NCBI RefSeq assembly: GCF_028748185.1
Contig: NZ_CP118164.1
Location: 5,915,814-5,979,813 of the forward strand
Direction: 5' to 3'
DNA from: Bremerella sp. P1
GTDB lineage: Bacteria; Planctomycetota; Planctomycetia; Pirellulales; Pirellulaceae
DNA length: 64,000 nt
Below, in pieces: positions 20,088 through 30,524 of this stretch. The notes under the pieces were generated by a model. That model was given only the letters and a program-made list of their open reading frames with translations. It was not told where the DNA came from and did no database searches. Within the stretch, counting starts at the first letter, position 1. The number at the start of each line of letters is the position of its first letter. A program made the translations under genes and the position numbers.

Positions 20088-23000
20088 ATGCACCACCCGC
20101 CTAGAAAAATCTCGCCTGCTTTTCTCCACCGTGCACCGACATCCATGCTATGGATGCTGGTCACAATATTCACTTTGTTCTCTAGTTCTGTCGCCCGAGC
20201 CGATGCGCCCTTCGAATTCAAGAACGAGGATGTCGTAGCGATTTTCGGAAACGGGCTGGCTGACCGGATGCAGCATGCTCCTTGGGTCGAAACGGTCTTG
20301 CAGTCGAAGTTGAAAGGCAAGAATGTCCGATTCCGCAACATGAGCTTTTCGGGTGATTTGGTGAACAAACGCCCTCGAAATCAAGGATTTACTAACGATA
20401 CCGAGTACTTGCAGCATGTCGCACCCACGGTCGTGTGGGTCATGTACGGCTACAACGAAGCGTACGCCGGCCCGGCAGGAGCATCGACCTATGAGAAAGA
20501 GTTGGTCGACTTGGTAGACAAGTACCGAGCACTACGCAAGCAAGATGGCGTGGATGCCCGATTCGTGCTATTCAGCCCGATTGCTTACGAGAACACCGGT
20601 AATCGCAATCTACCTGACGGCAAAGAACTGAACGCGAATCTAGAAGCAATCACGCAGGCGACGAAGAATGCCGCCGATGCTGCCGATGCCACGTTCGTCG
20701 ATCTGTTTACTCCGACCCTGGCGCTATATGAAGCGACTGATGAGAATTTGACGCTCAACGGGATTCATTTGAATGAGCAAGGTTACCGTCAACTGGCCGA
20801 CGTAATCTCTAAGCAACTGGTCGGCGAAACAGCGTCTTCCGGTGACTCACTTGAAATGATCTACGAAGCGGTAAAAGACAAGAACTGGCACTGGCACAAT
20901 CGTTATCGTGCGACGGACGGGAACGACATTTGGGGTTCGCGGTCCAAGCTCAGCTTTGTGGACGGTCAAACCAACGCCGAGGTCCTAGTTCACGAACTGA
21001 AGATGTTGGATCTCATGACGGCCAATCGTGATAGCGTCATTTGGGCTGCTGCCCATGGTAAATCAATCGAACCCGACGATACGAACGTTCCTGCCCCCGT
21101 TCAGGTGAAAACCAATGTCGGAGGAGGCAGCCGTAGTTCGAGCGCGGCCAAGGAAGGAAGCTCGGATTATCTAAGTCCCGTAGACAGCCTGGCCCAAATC
21201 AAAGTTCCAGAAGGTTTTGAACTAAATATCTTCGCTTCGGAAGAGATGTTCCCCGATTTGGCCAATCCTGTGCAACTTCAAGTCGACTCAAAGGGACGAC
21301 TGTGGGCGGCCAGTTGGAACTCTTATCCAAAATGGCAGCCGGGAGATGAGCTGAAAGACAGCTTAATGATCTTCGAGGACACTGATGGGGACGGGGTTGC
21401 CGATGAGCGTAAGATCTTTGCCCATGTGCACAACCCACTGGGTTTTGAGTTTTGGGGAGGCGGTGTCTTAGTAACATCAGGCCCTGACCTGCTATTCCTG
21501 AAGGATACCGATGGAGATGACAAGGCAGATGTTCGCTATCCGATTCTGCAAGGTCTTGGTACGTCAGATACGCACCACGCGGCGAATAACTTGATCTATG
21601 GTCCCGACGGTGGGATCTATTGGCAAAGCGGTATCTTTCTGGTCCACAACCACGAAACACCGTGGAAGCAGAACTTGAATACTGGTGGATCGGGCATGTA
21701 TCGATTCGACCCTCGCACATTTGCCATTACGCCAATCGCCGCCAACAGCCCCAACCCGCACGGTACCAGTTTTGACCGCTGGGGCTATCTTTACGCGAAC
21801 GACGGAACGGGTGGAAAGTCGTACCAGGTTCGCCCCAAAGGAAATGGCTTCCAGATGCATTCGCTGCTGGAAAAAGAGTTTCGTCCGGTTCCAGCGAATG
21901 AGATTCTGTCTTCGGCACACTTCCCTGAAGATATGCAGCAAGACTTCCTGATCCTAAACGTGATCGGATTTCTGGGGATCAAGCAATACGACTTGAACCG
22001 TGGTGATGGTGGCCGGCGAGAGTACGGTCACGTTTGGGGCACGCCCGTACAAGAACTGCTGAGCGGAGAAGATCGAAACTTTCGGCCAAGCGATGCGATC
22101 GTAGGTGAAGACGGTGCGCTCTACGTGGCTGACTGGCACAACATGATCATCGGCCATATGCAGCACAACATTCGTGACCCAAGTCGCGACCACAAGCACG
22201 GGCGGATTCTGCGACTTACGGTTAAGGATCGACCGCTGCAGGAGCCTGTTCCAATTCACGGTCAGTCGATCGAACAATTGCTTGAAAACTTAAAGCATCC
22301 GGTCGACGGTGTGCGACATCGGACACGTATTGAACTGAGTGCTCGTGATTCCGATGAGGTGATCGCTGCGGCCCAAGCTTGGGCAAAGGATTTCGATCCG
22401 AACGACGAACTCGAAGCGCACCATCTCCTGGAGGCCTTGTGGCTGCACCAACAGCACAACGTGGTAAACCACGAGTTGTTGGAGCAATTGTTGAATTCAA
22501 CGGTTCCACATGCCGCGGTCGCAGCTCAGACGGTTCAGCACTTCTGGACGAAGTTTGATACAAAGCTGGCTTCCGATTTCGTAGCATCTCCGGAATTGCA
22601 CGTCGTCAATTACCGCGTCCCGGGACATTTGGACCGAGCAGCACAGAATTCGTATAAACGTGGGAGCGAGATTTTCCAACGCGAATCACACTGTGCGACA
22701 TGCCATCAAACCAACGGGCAGGGTAATGGAGTCGTCTACCCGCCTCTAGTCAAGAGCCCCTGGGTGAATGGTAGTGAGGATCGTCTAATCAAGCTTGCCC
22801 TCCATGGTATGTGGGGAAAGATGCAAGTTGGAGGAAAGATCTATGACCCGGCTCGCGGCGTACCACCGATGACCGCATTTCGGGACCTGTTAAATGATCA
22901 AGAGATGGCTGATGTGTTGACATTCGTCCGCAATACCTGGGGCAACAAGGCGGCGCCTATTGATAAGGCGACCGTCGCCCGAGTTCGTGCCGAGTCGTCC

Positions 23001-23609
23001 GATCGAACCACGTTCTGGAAGCCTGAGGAGTTAGAGGCGCTGCATCCGCTGGAGAAGGAACTCATGGCTAAAGTGGATCTGGAGGAACCGGTCGCCATCA
23101 ACAACGTGGAATTGGAGAAGGAGTTGCTAGAACAAACACTTGAGGAGTTAGTCCAGGCCGCTTCGGAAAAGGGAAACAAGAATCGCGGCAAGCGTTTGTT
23201 CTACACTTCGGCTGCCTCTTGCTTTGCTTGTCATGATCCACCAGGAAACGCACCAAAGCTGGGACCTGATTTGACGAAACTTACTAAGGTAATGCAGCCC
23301 AGTAGCTGGATTGAATCGGTTCTGCATCCTTCGAAGCAGATCGACAAAGAGTTCGCTCAGATCAATGTTCTGACAGATGATGGACGAGTGATTTCCGGGA
23401 TTCGTATTTCTGAGGATAAGGACGGCATCGTTGTACGGAATGTCGCCGAACCCAAACCGATTCGGATTCCCAAAGATACGATCGAAGAGGTCATTGAGTC
23501 CAAGAGCTCGATGATGCCAAGTGGTTTGGTGCGGTCACTCAATAATCGCCAGGAATTCGATGACTTGATGGCGTATCTGATTAGCCTCAAGACAAAAGCA
23601 TCGCCGTAA
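20088..23609 (+). CDS. SGNH-like / PVC haem-binding propeller / di-cytochrome c fusion
   Basis: A 1173-residue secreted protein with three parts. Residues about 40-250 resemble an SGNH hydrolase, but block I reads FGNGLADRM without the usual GDS serine and the last block is NGIHLN rather than DxxH, so it is probably inactive or only binding. Residues about 365-760 are a membrane-bound-dehydrogenase-type propeller common in planctomycetes ([15 protein letters not shown] near its start). The C-terminus has two haem c sites, CATCH at 869-873 and CFACH at 1045-1049, separated by a charged helix. A role in periplasmic electron transfer linked to carbohydrate oxidation is likely but unproven. ATG 20088 chosen; a TTG at 20076 is in frame. 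Confidence 0.88.
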   Translation: MHHPPRKISPAFLHRAPTSMLWMLVTIFTLFSSSVARADAPFEFKNEDVVAIFGNGLADRMQHAPWVETVLQSKLKGKNVRFRNMSFSGDLVNKRPRNQGFTNDTEYLQHVAPTVVWVMYGYNEAYAGPAGASTYEKELVDLVDKYRALRKQDGVDARFVLFSPIAYENTGNRNLPDGKELNANLEAITQATKNAADAADATFVDLFTPTLALYEATDENLTLNGIHLNEQGYRQLADVISKQLVGETASSGDSLEMIYEAVKDKNWHWHNRYRATDGNDIWGSRSKLSFVDGQTNAEVLVHELKMLDLMTANRDSVIWAAAHGKSIEPDDTNVPAPVQVKTNVGGGSRSSSAAKEGSSDYLSPVDSLAQIKVPEGFELNIFASEEMFPDLANPVQLQVDSKGRLWAASWNSYPKWQPGDELKDSLMIFEDTDGDGVADERKIFAHVHNPLGFEFWGGGVLVTSGPDLLFLKDTDGDDKADVRYPILQGLGTSDTHHAANNLIYGPDGGIYWQSGIFLVHNHETPWKQNLNTGGSGMYRFDPRTFAITPIAANSPNPHGTSFDRWGYLYANDGTGGKSYQVRPKGNGFQMHSLLEKEFRPVPANEILSSAHFPEDMQQDFLILNVIGFLGIKQYDLNRGDGGRREYGHVWGTPVQELLSGEDRNFRPSDAIVGEDGALYVADWHNMIIGHMQHNIRDPSRDHKHGRILRLTVKDRPLQEPVPIHGQSIEQLLENLKHPVDGVRHRTRIELSARDSDEVIAAAQAWAKDFDPNDELEAHHLLEALWLHQQHNVVNHELLEQLLNSTVPHAAVAAQTVQHFWTKFDTKLASDFVASPELHVVNYRVPGHLDRAAQNSYKRGSEIFQRESHCATCHQTNGQGNGVVYPPLVKSPWVNGSEDRLIKLALHGMWGKMQVGGKIYDPARGVPPMTAFRDLLNDQEMADVLTFVRNTWGNKAAPIDKATVARVRAESSDRTTFWKPEELEALHPLEKELMAKVDLEEPVAINNVELEKELLEQTLEELVQAASEKGNKNRGKRLFYTSAASCFACHDPPGNAPKLGPDLTKLTKVMQPSSWIESVLHPSKQIDKEFAQINVLTDDGRVISGIRISEDKDGIVVRNVAEPKPIRIPKDTIEEVIESKSSMMPSGLVRSLNNRQEFDDLMAYLISLKTKASP

Positions 23610-23664
23610 AAGGCTGTGTCTTCATGCTATTTTCTGGAAGAGCCATGAGGAACGGGCGATCATG

Positions 23665-23691
23665 GAGTACGACGCGTTCGCCGTCGTACTC
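23665..23691 (+). terminator. hairpin, possible transcription terminator
   Basis: A perfect 10-bp inverted repeat (23665-23674 with 23682-23691, 7-base loop) begins 55 bases after the stop of the large fusion gene. It has no run of T after it, so it may be a processing or Rho-assisted end rather than a classic intrinsic terminator. A spurious 80-codon frame crosses it. Confidence 0.45.
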
Positions 23692-23979
23692 TTGGTCGTG
23701 TCCTCAATAATCCGTGCAGTGGTCGGTAGTTCGACACTTTTTGTACGCCCAAACAGGCGTGTCGAGCAACTTTTGGGTGTAGGAGACTCTAAGGATCTAC
23801 CTAAGAATACTTTGATGAGAAGAGCAGGGCTGTCTATGAATGCCCCACATACCCTTGATATCGTCCGTTCAAATTCGAGCTGCAGCTACTTCAAACCACG
23901 CTGATCTGCAAAAGAAAATAGGGGTCAGCAGCGAGTTCTTTCCCAACTGAAGGAAATACTGACGATCATCTGCCAGCTC

Positions 23980-24180
23980 TTAGCATCTTTCGCTCGTGTT
24001 GAGAAACACATGACCGATGTCCAGCCAGGACACGGTCTCATCGTCGGCATAATTTTTGATGATGGTGTTGATCTTGTCGTTACGGAACCGGCCATTGTCA
24101 GCTAACTTTGCCAAAGCCAACGGTGTGTTGACGGCGGAGACAGACGCCGCCGGAGAGGTCCACGCCAGAGTGAAAGCGCA
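23980..24180 (-). pseudogene. fragment of an SGNH/GDSL hydrolase
   Basis: Reading the minus strand from about 24180 gives an open stretch containing LADNGRFRNDKINTIIKN, followed by YADDETVSWLDIGHVFL, then a stop at 23980-23982. This pattern, a helix ending in INxII, then a Lys/Asp turn, then VxWLDIGxxFL, is characteristic of the platelet-activating-factor acetylhydrolase-like SGNH family just before its catalytic Asp-His block. The start, the GDS block and the final block are all missing, so this is a remnant of about 65 codons. Recognised by eye only. Confidence 0.55.
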
Positions 24181-24465
24181 ATGACGAGGTGGCTTTGTTT
24201 CAATTTCATGAGATGCCCTTTCAGCTGAAGCCAGTTCGATTAGTGGCTCTGACGATTGAACGCGGATAGAAATGATGCGTCATGCCACAGGGCATCCGTA
24301 CGACTTGCGTATGAAATGTGTCGAGACTGCTACTACCGCCTTCGGAGCGTATAATCGCCCCCCCCAACAAACATCTTTAGCTCGCTGGCTTTGATTGTGC
24401 CGGTAGCCATTTCTGTTGATAATAGCCCGCAGACACTCCAATTGCTTATTTAGGGAAACAGTTCA

Positions 24466-25845
24466 TTGATACCTACCCGCGCGACAAGAACGCTTCTGCT
24501 TTCACTTTACCTGTTATTGGCTGCCTCCATTGTACCCGCGTTTGCCGCCGACAAGATGAATGTCGTCGTGCTGTATGCTGATGATTGGCGGCACGACACG
24601 CTCGGTGTCGCCGGCAACCCAGTGGTAAAGACTCCCCATATCGACCAACTTGCCTCTCAGGGTATTCGTTTCACTGAGAACTGTGTGACGACTTCCATCT
24701 GTGGGGTCAGCCGGGCCAATCTCTATACCGGGCAGTGGATGTCACGGCACGGGAACCGTGGATTTGGAATGTGGAAGACGCCATGGGAGCAAACCTACTT
24801 AGGCTTGCTCAAGGCCAATGGCTACTACCTTGGCCATGTTGGCAAATGGCATAACGGTGGGATTCCTCAGGATAAGTTTGACTTTGCGGTCGCCTATCAT
24901 GGTCGACACTGGTACGAAACCAAAGAGTACGGTCGAATCCACGTCACCAAACGCAATGAAAAGGACGCGTTGAAGTTCCTCAGAAATCGTCCTGAAGACC
25001 AGCCGTTTTATCTCACGGTCTCGTTCTTCGCGACCCATGCTGAAGACGGCCACAAGGACCAGTACCTACCTCAGCCCGAGTCGATGGAACTATACAAGGA
25101 CGTAGCGATTCCCGTGCCGCCGAACGCAACGCAAGAATCTTGGGAACGCCTGCCTGATTTCTTCGACGAGAAGAACGAGGGACGCAACCGCTGGCATTGG
25201 CGTTTTGATGACGAGGCGAAGTATCAGCGGATGATGAAGAACTACTTCCGTCTGGCGAGCGAGGTTGACTCGACTTGCGGCGTCGTGTTGAGCGAACTAA
25301 AGAAACAGGGCGTTCTCGACAATACGCTGGTGATCTTTACGACTGACAACGGCTACTACCACGGCGAGCACGGCTTGGCGGACAAATGGTACCCGCACCA
25401 GGAGTCGATTCGTGTGCCGTTAATCATTGCCGACCCACGTATGCCGAGCAGTAAGAAGGGAACGATCAACGAGGAGTTTACGCTGAGCGTCGATCTTGCC
25501 CCAACGATTCTGGCCACGGCGGGCGTGGAGGCGCCCCAGCGGATGCAAGGACGAAATATTGGTGATCTTTACCTGCCAGTTGTGGATGAGAAGCCCGCAG
25601 CTTGGAGGAAGGAGTTCTTCTACGAGCACCCAACGCTACGCAACAAAGATTTCATCCCGGCATCCGAAGCACTGGTCCGCAGGGACTGGAAGTACATGTT
25701 TTGGCCGGAGGATAATGTTGAACAACTATTTGATCTGAAAAACGACCCGCGCGAAGAGAACGATCTCGTGAGCGATTCGGCCCAGGCGAAGAGACTTGCC
25801 GAGATGCGCAAACGATTTAACGAGTTGAAGGAGGCCGCAAAATGA
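24466..25845 (+). CDS. sulfatase with atypical CGVSR motif
   Basis: A 459-residue secreted sulfatase (signal about 1-28, AFA-ADK). The metal-site start is [26 protein letters not shown] and [13 protein letters not shown] are intact. The formylglycine position reads CGVSR (Cys79-Arg83), so the Pro of the usual C-x-P-S/T/A-R is Val. Cys79 and Arg83 remain, and some sulfatase branches tolerate a changed third position, so it may still be matured. Translation appears to start at TTG 24466, preceded by AGGGAA; no ATG upstream of the signal is available. It stands alone on the plus strand, converging on the next minus-strand gene. Confidence 0.88.
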   Translation: MIPTRATRTLLLSLYLLLAASIVPAFAADKMNVVVLYADDWRHDTLGVAGNPVVKTPHIDQLASQGIRFTENCVTTSICGVSRANLYTGQWMSRHGNRGFGMWKTPWEQTYLGLLKANGYYLGHVGKWHNGGIPQDKFDFAVAYHGRHWYETKEYGRIHVTKRNEKDALKFLRNRPEDQPFYLTVSFFATHAEDGHKDQYLPQPESMELYKDVAIPVPPNATQESWERLPDFFDEKNEGRNRWHWRFDDEAKYQRMMKNYFRLASEVDSTCGVVLSELKKQGVLDNTLVIFTTDNGYYHGEHGLADKWYPHQESIRVPLIIADPRMPSSKKGTINEEFTLSVDLAPTILATAGVEAPQRMQGRNIGDLYLPVVDEKPAAWRKEFFYEHPTLRNKDFIPASEALVRRDWKYMFWPEDNVEQLFDLKNDPREENDLVSDSAQAKRLAEMRKRFNELKEAAK

Positions 25846-25866
25846 GAGCCTCCACAAAGGGTAGAA

Positions 25867-25894
25867 CATGACATGACCAGGGCACCATGTCATG
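25867..25894. terminator. hairpin between convergent genes
   Basis: A 9-bp perfect inverted repeat (25867-25875 with 25886-25894, 10-base loop) lies in the 57-bp gap between the stops of two convergent genes. It is followed directly by a 12-base perfect palindrome at 25895-25906. A bidirectional terminator is the natural reading; there is no T run. Confidence 0.45.
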
Positions 25895-25902
25895 ATGACG
25901 CG

Positions 25903-27339
25903 TCATGGTTGGTCGTTTTCCGGCTTGAGCAATTTGAGCATGCCTTTGCCAAGAGCCTCGCCAACGAGCATGTAAGTTTCGGCATTTTGGTTGTAGTGAA
26001 AGCCTTGATTCTTAGGCGACCTTTCCGGGTCGCGCCAAAAGTCGCGAGTCTCGACCGTCAGCACATTTCCCGTGAATTCGGGATACTTGCCTTTTTCGCC
26101 GCTGACGGCGAGTTGGGCTTCTGCGACAATCTTATGCGGCCCTGACATATTCCAGCCTTCGAACCCAATGGTTGCGATAACAAACGGAGCTTTCGGAGCA
26201 TCAAACTCTTGCCGTAACGTTTTGATGAGGTGGACGAGGTTTTGCTCGTAGCGGCTGGCGTATGGTTCGCCGCCGTCCTTGTGACCCTGCCACCAAACGA
26301 ATCCAGCAATCTCGTAGCCGCGTCCCTTCCAGTGGGGAAACTCCTTGTCGAAATTGTTCAGAACTTGGTGGACCTCGCCGAAGCACTCGTCGTACTGTTT
26401 GCCGGCGTACCAATTGATCGGCTGGGGTTTAGTTCCCTGCTCCCACTTGGCAGGCGAATCTTTGTAGCCGGCGTAGACTTGCCCTTCGTACTCGAACTGG
26501 TCACTGCCGGGCGGCAGATAGTCCCAACCCAGCGATCGGTTACCTTGCGACGCCTTGAGGATCAGCACGGGTTCGTCGTGGAAGTTGCCTATGACGTGTC
26601 CAAAGCCCAGTTCTGGGCCGATTTTGTTGGACCCAGCGCCGCAGTCTACGCTTAGCCACTTGTTCGCTGTGGCAGTCACCACGCCCTTGTACCAGACATC
26701 GTCACGCGCTGCCCATTTGCCGTCGTCGTCCAGCAGGTAAGGAAACTTTCCATCCTGGTTCACGATGGTTGACAGCGTGCCTGGAATGTCAATTCGGGCG
26801 ATCCAGCCCAGTCCATTGGCCTGATCGGTCAGGTAGGTAACCTTGAAAGGGACCTTCTCTCCAGCGGTGAGCTTGATGTGCGTATGGACAGCGTCTTGGC
26901 CGAGCTCTCTTCGATAGACCTCGCTGCCGGCGACTTCCATGATGTTGTAGGTCGATCCGCCGTAACCGGGGCGAAGCTCATAGATGCCGGTCGTCTTCAT
27001 TTGAATGAAGCCCCGGACGATTTGAGTCCCGCCGCCTGGATAAGGCGTGGGATGAACACCTCCAAACTTCTCAAGCTGGATCGTATTGGTGGGGTCCAGC
27101 TTGTCGTAGTTTGCCTCAGGATCGTATTCGCCTGAGTAAACGGAGACGACCGGTTCGATGAACTCGGAACCCCAGCGGCTTCCTCCGCCAGTAACCTGAC
27201 CGATGCCAACCATATTCGATTGGCCAGAAAGGATGTAAACCTTGACCGGTTTATCGGCGGCTGACGACGATACCGGCAACCACGTCAAAGCCATTACAAG
27301 CAGGAGATTCAAGACAACGTAGGCCTGTTTGAGTGTCAT
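25903..27339 (-). CDS. sialate O-acetylesterase-like (SASA/DUF303) carbohydrate esterase
   Basis: A 478-residue secreted SGNH-type esterase (signal about 1-27). The catalytic serine block is ILSGQSNMVG near residue 40 and a second conserved block is FVWWQGHKDGGEP near 340; together these mark the sialate O-acetylesterase / CE6-like family, which removes acetyl groups from sugars. Between the blocks is an insert of about 150 residues with beta-rich sequence. ATG 27339 was chosen because the signal peptide starts there; the open frame runs 56 codons further into the next gene. It follows another acetylesterase-like gene by 89 bp. Confidence 0.85.
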   Translation of the reverse strand: MTLKQAYVVLNLLLVMALTWLPVSSSAADKPVKVYILSGQSNMVGIGQVTGGGSRWGSEFIEPVVSVYSGEYDPEANYDKLDPTNTIQLEKFGGVHPTPYPGGGTQIVRGFIQMKTTGIYELRPGYGGSTYNIMEVAGSEVYRRELGQDAVHTHIKLTAGEKVPFKVTYLTDQANGLGWIARIDIPGTLSTIVNQDGKFPYLLDDDGKWAARDDVWYKGVVTATANKWLSVDCGAGSNKIGPELGFGHVIGNFHDEPVLILKASQGNRSLGWDYLPPGSDQFEYEGQVYAGYKDSPAKWEQGTKPQPINWYAGKQYDECFGEVHQVLNNFDKEFPHWKGRGYEIAGFVWWQGHKDGGEPYASRYEQNLVHLIKTLRQEFDAPKAPFVIATIGFEGWNMSGPHKIVAEAQLAVSGEKGKYPEFTGNVLTVETRDFWRDPERSPKNQGFHYNQNAETYMLVGEALGKGMLKLLKPENDQP

Positions 27340-27428
27340 CGATGTGCCTGTGGTAATAGCTTGATAGTGACTTGTTAGTAAACTGACGGGGCATATGAAT
27401 AACCAATCGCGAGCGAATGGTCGGCCTG

Positions 27429-28829
27429 TCACTCGCCGGCGCGGAATATCAATGCTGGTAGGCCATCCTTGTTGAACAGGTTCGCCCACGTCGAATTCTT
27501 GTCCCATGCGTACTGCACGGAGACCGGTTCAGGCACATTCTCGCTGGAAGCGACTACCGTGTCGCCATCGATCGTTGCCTGAGCCCAATGGTATTTGCCG
27601 TCTTTCCCCGCCACGGCGAATCCTTGCAAGCCATCGCCATACTTCGTCGCCAGTCCGTTACCGACGTGGTTGAATTGAACACGAATCTTGTTCCCTTCGA
27701 CCTTGTGCGAAGCGTAAATCGGACCATAGATTTCTACGTCTTTTCCATAGGTAAAGCCCAACGCCACCTGTGCCGCCCGGTGGCCATAACCAGATTTGTT
27801 TCGTGGGTGAATACCCGAACCAAGATCGCGAGCAGTGACCATAGCCGTATTGGGATGATTCATAATCCCCACGTGGTGCGCTCGATAATCTCCGGCGTTA
27901 CCCTGCTGAGGCGTCGCAGGCAGCGTGGTGAAATCTTCGGCCATTCGGTTCGTCGGATTCGACTTATCCCAAGCACATCCTCCGCCACTTGGCTTTTGCA
28001 CGTATATGAAAGGGAATTCACCTTGGCCCCAGGTATCACGCCACCCGCCGATCAGCGCGCCCATCGTCGTAAACTGGTCGAGGCCCTTGATGGCCGTACC
28101 CGATTCGCCCTGATCCCACAGGACGCCGCGGATGCCGTAGGGTACTACTGGCTGAATGTGTTGTTTGTAGAGGTCCCCGCCTTTGGCCGCTTTGTATTCC
28201 TTGGTCTGCTTGTTGTTGGCCAGCATCTCGTCAGTCAGCCAGCGACCCGATGGTGTTCCACCCACTGCTCCCAAGATGAGACCGACCGGTATGTCGAGAT
28301 CTTTTTGCAACTGCTGACCGAACGCAAATAGAATCGCCGAAAAGCCGGGATTCGTTTTCGGATTGGACTCCTGCCAATTCCCTCCCTTGCCGCGGCAGAA
28401 CCTCAACTGTGGATAGGTTCCCGCCGCGAGTTCGGCAAGCACTTCATCATTTTTGGCGTAGCCACCCACGCCGCCGGCCATATTCGACTGACCCGAGCCG
28501 ATCCAGACGTCGCCGACCAGCACGTCCTTCAACTCGATCGTGTTCGACCCTTTGATGTTGAGGACATACGGCCCACCAACCTTGAGCGGCTTGAGCTTCA
28601 AGCTCCACTTACCATCGGCATCCGCCTTCGCTTCATGTGACTGGCCAGCAATGGAAACGACGATTTCTTCGCCCGGCTCGGCTGTGCCCCAGACGGGCGC
28701 CTCCATGTCGCGTTGCAGGACCATATGGTCACTGAATAAGGGAGGAACTTCGACATCAGCGAAGACGACAGACGAAAACGACGTAACAACGAGCAGCAGG
28801 GCCGCGGATAGCAAATGACGAAGTTGCAT
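27429..28829 (-). CDS. sialate O-acetylesterase-like protein
   Basis: A 466-residue secreted protein (signal about 1-24). It begins with the typical N-terminal beta domain of sialate O-acetylesterases (PPLFSDHMVLQRDMEAPVWG), then has the catalytic block VWIGSGQSNMAGG near 110-122, and GVLWDQGESG near 235, a variant of the usual WYQGE(S/A)N. It would remove O-acetyl groups from sugars outside the cytoplasm. It is upstream of, and probably co-transcribed with, a shorter family member; the two differ in architecture, so they are not a recent duplication. Confidence 0.9.
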   Translation of the reverse strand: MQLRHLLSAALLLVVTSFSSVVFADVEVPPLFSDHMVLQRDMEAPVWGTAEPGEEIVVSIAGQSHEAKADADGKWSLKLKPLKVGGPYVLNIKGSNTIELKDVLVGDVWIGSGQSNMAGGVGGYAKNDEVLAELAAGTYPQLRFCRGKGGNWQESNPKTNPGFSAILFAFGQQLQKDLDIPVGLILGAVGGTPSGRWLTDEMLANNKQTKEYKAAKGGDLYKQHIQPVVPYGIRGVLWDQGESGTAIKGLDQFTTMGALIGGWRDTWGQGEFPFIYVQKPSGGGCAWDKSNPTNRMAEDFTTLPATPQQGNAGDYRAHHVGIMNHPNTAMVTARDLGSGIHPRNKSGYGHRAAQVALGFTYGKDVEIYGPIYASHKVEGNKIRVQFNHVGNGLATKYGDGLQGFAVAGKDGKYHWAQATIDGDTVVASSENVPEPVSVQYAWDKNSTWANLFNKDGLPALIFRAGE

Positions 28830-29054
28830 GATGAGGTTCTCACTTTTGGAGCGTTATAGGGGCGATTGACACTATCGCATTGTTTTAAGTGGTTTTCCGA
28901 TGACTTGGCAATTTCAGTGTGCTGGCGGAAGCATTCATTTCGAAGGGAAGACAAGACAGCGATGCGCTCAATTACCGAACAGCCTGCATTGCCGATTGTG
29001 AATGGCGATGCAACTGGCAGACCTGTGGAATTTGCCTCTTCGGTTCGAGCTTAG

Positions 29055-30434
29055 TCAGGTCTTTATTTCGTCAATCTGCTTGGTTGCGATGCCAACTGGG
29101 CGATCCAGCGGCACTCCTGCGGCTGATAGCAGAGTCGTTAGCAGGTCGCCTTGGTTGCCCTGAACGTTAGGCAGGAAGCGGCCGGTATTGATCGAACCGC
29201 CTCCCTTACCAGCGATGATGAATGGCAGGTTCTTGCGGGTGTGCCTGTCACCGTCTTCCAGGCCCGAACCCCACATCATGATACAGTTGTCGAGCAGTGA
29301 GCCGTCACCTTCCTTAAGGCTGTGCATCTTTTTCACCATGTAGGCAAACTGCTGGATGTTGAAGGCCGTGATGGCGGCGACTTTATTGACCTTTTCCGGT
29401 TGGTTGTTGTGGTGCGTTGTCGAATGATGCTTATCCGAGAATCCCAGTTCGGGGTAGGAGACGCCGTTAGGTGTCGAACCGATGTATGTGCAGACCCTGG
29501 TGGTATCGGTTTGAAATGCCAGGACATTCAGGTCACACATCACCTGCATGTATTCGCTTCGTTTGTCACCCTCAGGGATCTTGATCTCAATGGGTGGCGA
29601 GTCCGTGTCGTTGCGTCGGCTAGTTCGAACGCCTGCCTTTTCAAGGGCGGCCTCCTTTTGACGAATTTCGATCGCCGCGATTCGGCGTTCCACGGATCGC
29701 ACGCTATCAAGGTATTCGTCCAGCTTTCGCTGGTCGTTGGATGGCAGCGTGCGGCGGAAATCACGTGCACCGCTGAGGACCAAATCCAACATGCTTCGGT
29801 CAAGCGGACTGGATCCGGTCGATGACTGTCCACCTTGTTCTTTCTTATTAAACAGACGATTAAGCACATTGCGTGGATTGATCTCGGCGGGGACTGCTTG
29901 GGTCGGGGAACGATAGCTACAGTGCGAATAGTAGGCTTCGTTCAGCCCGGCCTGGTTTTCTTTCCAGGTCTGCGGCATGGTGGCGAGTTCTAACGACGGC
30001 AGCGTGGTGAATGCTCCCAAAGCATTGGCGGCGATCTGATCGGCAGAGATCGAGATACTGATCTCACCGCGACGGTCTGGGTCGGGCAATGCGGCCGTGA
30101 GCCACGTCGACAGTTCGAGCGCGTGAGGCGCGCCTTTGAAGGGACCGTTGGAGACTCCGGAGATTCCTTTCATCATCAGGCATTGATCCAGAATCGGCCG
30201 CAGAGACTCTAACGCAGGGGGGGGCGATGTCAGGAAACTTTCGGCGTCGGCAGGCCAGAATTGATCCATGATCACACCGTGCGGCATGTACATGAAGCCC
30301 ATGCGAACCGGTGGCTTAAACGCCTTCTTTTCGCTTGCCTCCGCCCAACCCATGGTATCCAAGAGCGGCAAGGCGAGAGCCATTCCCACGCCTTTCAGGC
30401 AGGCGCGTCGGTCAATGAATCGGTTTTCACTCAT
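29055..30434 (-). CDS. DUF1552 domain protein, Tat-exported
   Basis: A 459-residue DUF1552 protein with a twin-arginine-like signal ([19 protein letters not shown]). Shared landmarks with family members include [10 protein letters not shown] near residue 45, [15 protein letters not shown] near 235-250 and [16 protein letters not shown] near 385. ATG 30434 was chosen as the codon just before the signal; the open frame extends 15 codons more. It is separated from the nearest DUF1592-type gene (34542-36428) by two sulfatases and an esterase, unlike the directly adjacent pair at the left edge of the window, but all read in the same direction. Confidence 0.88.
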   Translation of the reverse strand: MSENRFIDRRACLKGVGMALALPLLDTMGWAEASEKKAFKPPVRMGFMYMPHGVIMDQFWPADAESFLTSPPPALESLRPILDQCLMMKGISGVSNGPFKGAPHALELSTWLTAALPDPDRRGEISISISADQIAANALGAFTTLPSLELATMPQTWKENQAGLNEAYYSHCSYRSPTQAVPAEINPRNVLNRLFNKKEQGGQSSTGSSPLDRSMLDLVLSGARDFRRTLPSNDQRKLDEYLDSVRSVERRIAAIEIRQKEAALEKAGVRTSRRNDTDSPPIEIKIPEGDKRSEYMQVMCDLNVLAFQTDTTRVCTYIGSTPNGVSYPELGFSDKHHSTTHHNNQPEKVNKVAAITAFNIQQFAYMVKKMHSLKEGDGSLLDNCIMMWGSGLEDGDRHTRKNLPFIIAGKGGGSINTGRFLPNVQGNQGDLLTTLLSAAGVPLDRPVGIATKQIDEIKT

Positions 30435-30524
30435 GGGAAGGCCTTTTCCGAGGAGTTGTATCCAATAACGGGCTGTCATTGGATCGAGGGAAAGTCTCGT
30501 GGACAGTTAAAGCATTATCGCTGT

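Larger units (their letters stand above)
23610..24465. other. gene-poor region with decayed sequence
   Basis: About 850 bp without an intact gene. From left to right: a hairpin at 23665-23691, an open frame of 80 codons at 23662-23904 with no ribosome-binding site and no recognisable features, a fragment of a dead SGNH hydrolase on the minus strand (23980-24180), and about 285 bp ahead of the sulfatase at 24466. A TATAAT hexamer at 24350-24355 could be the -10 of that sulfatase, though no good -35 is seen. The mix of fragments suggests past insertion and deletion. Confidence 0.4.

Noticed and set aside
23662-23904. 80-codon open frame after the haem-protein fusion
   Set aside because: No ribosome-binding site, no recognisable domain, and it crosses a perfect hairpin.
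27588-28331. 247-codon plus-strand frame
   Set aside because: Lies entirely antisense within the sialate O-acetylesterase gene, whose frame has all family motifs.
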